Assembly (NCBI RefSeq): GCF_008016455.1
Contig: NZ_SAXU01000001.1
Location: 2,396,649-2,460,648 of the forward strand
Reading direction: 5' to 3'
From: Brachyspira aalborgi
Lineage (GTDB): Bacteria; Spirochaetota; Brachyspiria; Brachyspirales; Brachyspiraceae
DNA length: 64,000 bases
Shown: piece after piece, positions 60,268 through 64,000 of the stretch
Numbering within the stretch: position 1 is the stretch's first letter
Layout: every line of letters begins with the position of its first letter
Notes under the pieces: model-generated
Seen by the model: only the letters and a program-made list of their open reading frames with translations
Told to the model about the DNA's origin: nothing
The model's database searches: none
Position numbers and translations under genes: made by a program

Positions 60268-60456
60268 ATGGAAATTTCAATTAATTCTATTCATTCGCAA
60301 ACAATGTTTCCTTTAAGCAGACATGTATATAGCGCGGGGCTTAATGTTTATAATTCTTCACAATCTGCAGGAAAAATTGCGGGTATAGTTTCGGCTCAGG
60401 GTTCTTCCGTTGCCGTAAATTATAATATTGGCGGTAAATTAAATGTTTACGCTTGA
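60268..60456 (+). CDS. Small hypothetical protein
   Basis: 62 residues, MEISINSIHSQTMFPLSRHV then GLNVYNSSQSAGKIAG and a short IVSAQGSSVAVNY strand, ending GGKLNVYA. No signal peptide or membrane helix, and no known family. GGAGG 10 nt before ATG supports translation, and codon use looks coding. Stand-alone. Confidence 0.65.
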   Translation: MEISINSIHSQTMFPLSRHVYSAGLNVYNSSQSAGKIAGIVSAQGSSVAVNYNIGGKLNVYA

Positions 60457-60751
60457 TTAAAATTATTATTAATATTTTGTTTGAAAGAAAAAATATTTTA
60501 TATAGATAAAGCTTTTAAAAAATTTAATATATTAAAAAATTTTAATCAATAATATTTGCCTTCGTATAAAAATAAACTAGACAAATAATAATATGCCTAG
60601 TTTAATTTATTTTATTAACTTTAAAAAAATGTCTTTTATTGTTTAATATTATCTCCGCTATCAAATAAAAATTATGCTATTTCAAAATGTTTATTTACAA
60701 AAGCCTTAATTATTTCGTTAAATATTTTTTTAATTTTTTTAAAATAAAAAC
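60457..60751. other. Gene-free stretch with one terminator-like hairpin
   Basis: AAACTAG (60574-60580) pairs with CTAGTTT (60597-60603) around a 16-nt loop and is followed by AATTTATTTTATT, possibly the end of the small gene at 60268. Nothing else is recognised. Confidence 0.45.
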
Positions 60752-60780
60752 TTGACTTTATAATTTAAACATGTTAAAAT
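60752..60780 (+). promoter_or_regulatory. Promoter of rplM-rpsI
   Basis: TTGACT 60752-60757, 17 nt, TAAAAT 60775-60780, leaving a leader of about 75 nt. Confidence 0.7.
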
Positions 60781-60860
60781 AATTTACTCTTTACATTGTT
60801 ATATATGTAAGAATATGTAATTTTATTTAATATAGAATATATTTGAATTAAGGATATTTT

Positions 60861-61319
60861 ATGGATAAGAAAATTTTAAAAACGAAAAATAATACTTATG
60901 TCCTTTCGCAAAAGGATATTAAACAAAATTGGCTCATAATAGACGCTAAAGGTAAATCTTTAGGAAGAGTTGCAAGCAGAGCGGCTTATTTGCTTAAAGG
61001 AAAACATAAACCCGATTACGCTTATAATTTAGATAATGGAGATTATGTTATTATAATAAACGCTAAAGATATAATTCTTACGGGAAATAAAAAGAAAGGA
61101 AAAATTCATTATAGACATACGGGTTATCCTGGCGGAATAAAATCCGTTAGTTATGGCGAATTGCTTGAAAAAAAACCCGAAAGAATGGTTAGAATAGCGG
61201 TAAAAGGCATGCTTTCGCATAATCCTTTGGGAAGATTGCACTTAAAAAAATTAAAAGTTTATGCAGGAGATAAACATCCGCATGAAGCTAATAAACCTGA
61301 AATAATAAATATAAAGTAA
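60861..61319 (+). CDS. rplM: 50S ribosomal protein L13
   Basis: 152 residues. NWLIIDAKGKSLGRVASRAAYLLKGKHKP near 23-51, YRHTGYPGGIKSV near 84, and the L13 signature VRIAVKGMLSHNPLGRLHLKKLKVYAGDKHPH near 110-141. It binds 23S rRNA early in assembly. Followed after 19 nt by rpsI, the conserved pairing. The N-terminal ten residues (KTKNNTYVLSQ) are slightly longer than in E. coli. Confidence 0.98.
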   Translation: MDKKILKTKNNTYVLSQKDIKQNWLIIDAKGKSLGRVASRAAYLLKGKHKPDYAYNLDNGDYVIIINAKDIILTGNKKKGKIHYRHTGYPGGIKSVSYGELLEKKPERMVRIAVKGMLSHNPLGRLHLKKLKVYAGDKHPHEANKPEIINIK

Positions 61320-61338
61320 ATAAATAGGAGAATAAATA

Positions 61339-61737
61339 ATGGCTGGAAAACAATTAACTATTTTTACGGGAAAAAGAAAAACCGCTAATGCAAGAACTCG
61401 CATCGCTTTAGGAAGCGGAAAAATTTTAATAAACGGTAAAAATTATACGGAATATTTTTGCAATAGAGCCGCTTTAATTAAAGTCGTTGAAGATGCCTTA
61501 AAAATAACGGGAAATTTTGGCAAATACGATGTGTTTGCAAATGTTAGAGGCGGAGGAATAAGCGCTCAAGCCGATGCTATTAGACATGGAATCGCAAAAG
61601 CTTTGGTTGCGGAAAATCAAGATTTTAGAATCGCTTTAAAAAGAAACGGTTTTATTACGAGAGATTCTAGAGAAGTTGAGAGAAAGAAATACGGAAGGTC
61701 TGGAGCGAGAAAACTTTTCCAATTCTCAAAAAGATAA
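61339..61737 (+). CDS. rpsI: 30S ribosomal protein S9
   Basis: 132 residues. TGKRKTANARTRIALGSGKILINGK near the start, VRGGGISAQADAIRHGIAKALV near 68-89, and the C-terminal KYGRSGARKLFQFSKR that reaches the decoding centre (usual KxGxRKxxQFSKR). GGAGAA ribosome site. Confidence 0.98.
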   Translation: MAGKQLTIFTGKRKTANARTRIALGSGKILINGKNYTEYFCNRAALIKVVEDALKITGNFGKYDVFANVRGGGISAQADAIRHGIAKALVAENQDFRIALKRNGFITRDSREVERKKYGRSGARKLFQFSKR

Positions 61738-61782
61738 TTTTTTGTTAAAATATTTTATAAGTTATAATTAAGGGCTTGATAT

Positions 61783-62148
61783 ATGAATTCTAAAAAATTG
61801 AAGAAATTTAAAGATTTATTACTTGAAGAAAAAAGAAATACATTAGACGAATTATTGAGCGGAAACGAAACTTACGAAGCGCTAAAACAAGAAACTCATG
61901 GCGATATGGCGGATATAGCTTTTCAAACTTACGAAAAGCAAAGTTTGGTTAACTCTTCTCAAAAAGATAAAGATAAATTGGAAGCTTTAAATAACGCTCT
62001 TAAAAGAATTGAAGACGGTTCTTATGGAAAATGTATCGATTGCAAAGACGAAATTAGCGAAGATAGATTAACCGCTATACCTTATACTTTAAGATGCGTA
62101 AATTGTATGGCTAAATACGAAGATAAGAGACGCCGTGAAAAAATGTAA
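61783..62148 (+). CDS. dksA: DksA/TraR-family zinc-finger protein
   Basis: 121 residues. Coiled-coil hairpin about 1-80 with GDMADIAFQTYEKQ, near the position of the tip, and the C-terminal zinc finger CIDCKDEISEDRLTAIPYTLRCVNC (Cx2C-x(n)-Cx2C) near 85-110. DksA binds the secondary channel of RNA polymerase and, with ppGpp, tunes rRNA and other promoters. It is shorter than E. coli DksA (151) and lacks the long C-terminal helix, as is common outside proteobacteria. Its stop (TAA) shares one base with the priA start, so the two genes are coupled. Confidence 0.9.
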   Translation: MNSKKLKKFKDLLLEEKRNTLDELLSGNETYEALKQETHGDMADIAFQTYEKQSLVNSSQKDKDKLEALNNALKRIEDGSYGKCIDCKDEISEDRLTAIPYTLRCVNCMAKYEDKRRREKM

Positions 62149-64000
62149 TGTTCGTTAAAGTTGTTTTTAACCTTCCTATAGACAATATACTTATATATAA
62201 AAAACCTGACGAAATAAAAGATAGTTTAGTCGGTTGCAGAATAATAGCTCCAGTAAAAAATAAAAATATTAAAGGAATTGTAATTGAAGAAACCGAAGAG
62301 TCGGAAGGCGATTTCAAAATCTATCCTATAAAAGCGAGAATAGATATTGAGCCTATATGTTCAAATAGAGAATTTGAGCTTGCAAAATGGATGAGTAAAT
62401 ATTATCATTCTTCTTTTGGGGAATCTTTATTCGCGTCTTTACCCGCTGGAAATCCTGCAAAAATAAAAAAAAAAGCATCTCCTATACCCGCAAAACAAAC
62501 GCCTTATTTAAAATTAAACGAAGAGCAAGAAAAAGTTTTAAAAAAAATAATAGAAAGCGTAGAATCAAAAAAACCAAAAACATTTTTATTGCATGGAGTG
62601 ACGGGAAGCGGAAAAACCGAAATTTATTTGCAGGCAATTAAAAAAGTAGTCGATATTGGAAAACAAGCTATAGTAATACTGCCCGAAATTTCTTTAACTC
62701 CGCAAACTATAAAAAGATTCGCTGAAAGATTTGAAGGAAAAATAGCCGTTTTACACAGCAAATTATCTCCGACTTCAAAATATAGATATTGGCAAATGAT
62801 AAAAAAAAATGAAATAAAAATAGTAGTAGGAGCTAGAAGCGCGATATTTTCTCCCGCAAATAATTTGGGAATTATAGTTATAGACGAAGAGCATGAAACG
62901 AGTTATAAAGCTAACGAAACGCCAAGATATCATGCAAGACAAATCGCTTTTTATAGAAAAGAAAAAGAAAATGCAACTTTGCTTTTGGGTAGCGCAACTC
63001 CTTCCATCGAAAGTTTTTATCATTCTCAAAACGGAAAAATAGAACTTTTAACTTTAACTAAAAGAGCTTCTTCGGTAAATATGCCCGAAGTAAAAATACT
63101 CGATTTGAAAAAAGAAAAAAAATCGGAAGTTTTTCCAATGATAACTCAAAAATTAGTGGAAGAGATTAATAAAAAATTAGAATTAAAAGAACAGATAATA
63201 TTATTTTTAAATAGAAAAGGATACGCTCCCGTTGTAAGTTGTTCTCATTGCGGAAAAGTTTTGGAATGTCCAAACTGTTCGGTTTCTCTCACTTATCATA
63301 AAAAGAAAAATACCGTTATGTGTCATTATTGCGGATATACTCAATTTTTAGAAGAGCTTTGCGGAGAATGTAAAATAGGACATTTTGAAAGAATAGGAAG
63401 CGGAACGGAAAAAGTAGAAGAGCATTTAAATATTCTTTTTCCAAATGCAAGAATAGAGAGAGTCGACCAGGAATCCGTAGGCGGCACAAAAAATTACGAA
63501 AAAATATTTAAAAGATTTTCTGACAGAGAGATAGATATATTAGTCGGAACTCAAATGATAGCGAAAGGACTCGATTTTCCAAATGTTACTTTAGTCGGAG
63601 CGCTTTTTGCAGATATGTCGCTTCATATACCCGATTTTAGAAGCGCAGAGAGAACATTTAATTTAATAACTCAAGTTGCGGGCAGAAGCGGAAGAGGAGA
63701 TAAAAAAGGAATAGTTTATATACAAACTTACTCGCCGAATCATTATAGTATAGAATGCGCGAAAAATCATGATTATATTTCTTTCTATAATAGCGAAATA
63801 ATAAAAAGAAAATCGCCTCTCAATTATCCGCCGTTTTCGAGATTGGTTCGATTGGTTATAAGAGGAGAAAACGAAAAAAAAGTTGAAAGCGACGCGAATA
63901 GTGTAGCCGATTTAGTAAGAACATTAACATATAGATATAAAGACAAACTTGAAATATTGGGAGCCGTTCCTTGTATAATGAGTAAATTAAATAAATATTA
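62148..64000 (+). CDS. priA: Primosomal protein N' (PriA helicase), 3' end missing
   Basis: The 617 visible codons begin with ATG at 62148 (overlapping the dksA stop) and run off the window. N-terminal DNA-binding domain (MFVKVVFNLPIDNILIYKKP), Walker A GVTGSGKTEIY near 150, DEEH box near 246, SATPS near 285, two zinc-binding clusters CSHCGKVLECPNC and CHYCG...CGEC near 364-405, and helicase motif VGTQMIAKGLDFPNVTLV near 465 with QVAGRSGRG near 509. It restarts stalled replication forks. The usual total is about 650-730 residues, so 40-110 are probably missing. No frameshift seen. Confidence 0.95.
   Translation, partial: MFVKVVFNLPIDNILIYKKPDEIKDSLVGCRIIAPVKNKNIKGIVIEETEESEGDFKIYPIKARIDIEPICSNREFELAKWMSKYYHSSFGESLFASLPAGNPAKIKKKASPIPAKQTPYLKLNEEQEKVLKKIIESVESKKPKTFLLHGVTGSGKTEIYLQAIKKVVDIGKQAIVILPEISLTPQTIKRFAERFEGKIAVLHSKLSPTSKYRYWQMIKKNEIKIVVGARSAIFSPANNLGIIVIDEEHETSYKANETPRYHARQIAFYRKEKENATLLLGSATPSIESFYHSQNGKIELLTLTKRASSVNMPEVKILDLKKEKKSEVFPMITQKLVEEINKKLELKEQIILFLNRKGYAPVVSCSHCGKVLECPNCSVSLTYHKKKNTVMCHYCGYTQFLEELCGECKIGHFERIGSGTEKVEEHLNILFPNARIERVDQESVGGTKNYEKIFKRFSDREIDILVGTQMIAKGLDFPNVTLVGALFADMSLHIPDFRSAERTFNLITQVAGRSGRGDKKGIVYIQTYSPNHYSIECAKNHDYISFYNSEIIKRKSPLNYPPFSRLVRLVIRGENEKKVESDANSVADLVRTLTYRYKDKLEILGAVPCIMSKLNKY

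Overview
The window is AT-rich (roughly 27-30% G+C by eye), with strong AAGGAG-type ribosome binding sites and sigma-70-like promoters (TTGACA-N16/17/18-TATAAT variants). Gene content points to a spirochete, most likely Brachyspira. The pointers are several small outer-membrane beta-barrel genes, many Brachyspira-style lipoproteins, FtsZ with a long Asn/Glu-rich linker, a large protein resembling the N-terminal part of spirochete GreA, and GTP-type PEP carboxykinase. This assignment rests on recognition of gene types and composition, not on a database search.

Layout. 1-3.8 kb: PepSY-like secreted proteins, an ybaK-tfoX-ankyrin lipoprotein operon with a duplicated fragment, and a beta-barrel protein. 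3.8-7.8 kb: a NeuB-family synthase, tRNA-Thr(UGU), a candidate small RNA, and the fatty acid genes fabG-acpP-fabF. 8-14.5 kb: a PemK/MazF-like protein, a tandem META lipoprotein, a class A penicillin-binding protein and a large TraB-like protein. 14.7-25.3 kb: pckG, gltS, sanA, a lipoprotein, a sialidase-like protein, a beta-barrel protein and an OpuC-type osmolyte ABC transporter. 25.6-30 kb: a decayed lipoprotein gene, recA, a beta-barrel protein, and an ECF transporter module whose ATPase is broken. 30-38 kb: TPR and GreA-N-like proteins, a patatin and two lipoproteins. 38-46.3 kb: spor, coaE, TPR, ftsZ, a poly-G-switched glycosyltransferase, mtaB and a HEPN-like protein. 46.3-58.7 kb: an accessory island. 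59-64 kb: DUF3793-flavodoxin, rplM-rpsI, dksA and priA.

The island is the strongest candidate for an undescribed system. An Rpn-family gene lies at its downstream end, followed by fifteen co-directional minus-strand genes (47.3-58.7 kb). They encode a dynamin-like GTPase; four proteins with different N-termini (amphipathic/membrane, Gly/Ala-rich hydrophobic, zinc ribbon, and a domain shared with two other island proteins) that end in the same coiled-coil module; a 39-residue membrane peptide; a tail-anchored coiled-coil protein; a stand-alone zinc ribbon; a Ycf46-type AAA+ ATPase; DUF2997-like and DUF1257/Ycf35-like proteins; and a radical SAM activase-like protein. Shared modules and a common NPFI tail motif suggest one membrane-associated complex.

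A second notable point is regulatory. An 18-bp palindrome (TGTTAG-N6-CTAACA) covers the -10 of a strong orphan promoter at 5.1 kb that drives a ~100-nt terminated transcript. The same palindrome overlies the promoter of the DUF3793-flavodoxin operon at 60.1 kb. A plausible reading is an iron- or redox-responsive regulon that includes a small RNA. Other regulatory points are a 10-G tract that puts a glycosyltransferase out of frame, an identical promoter module in front of three lipoprotein genes, and a perfect palindrome over the recA promoter.
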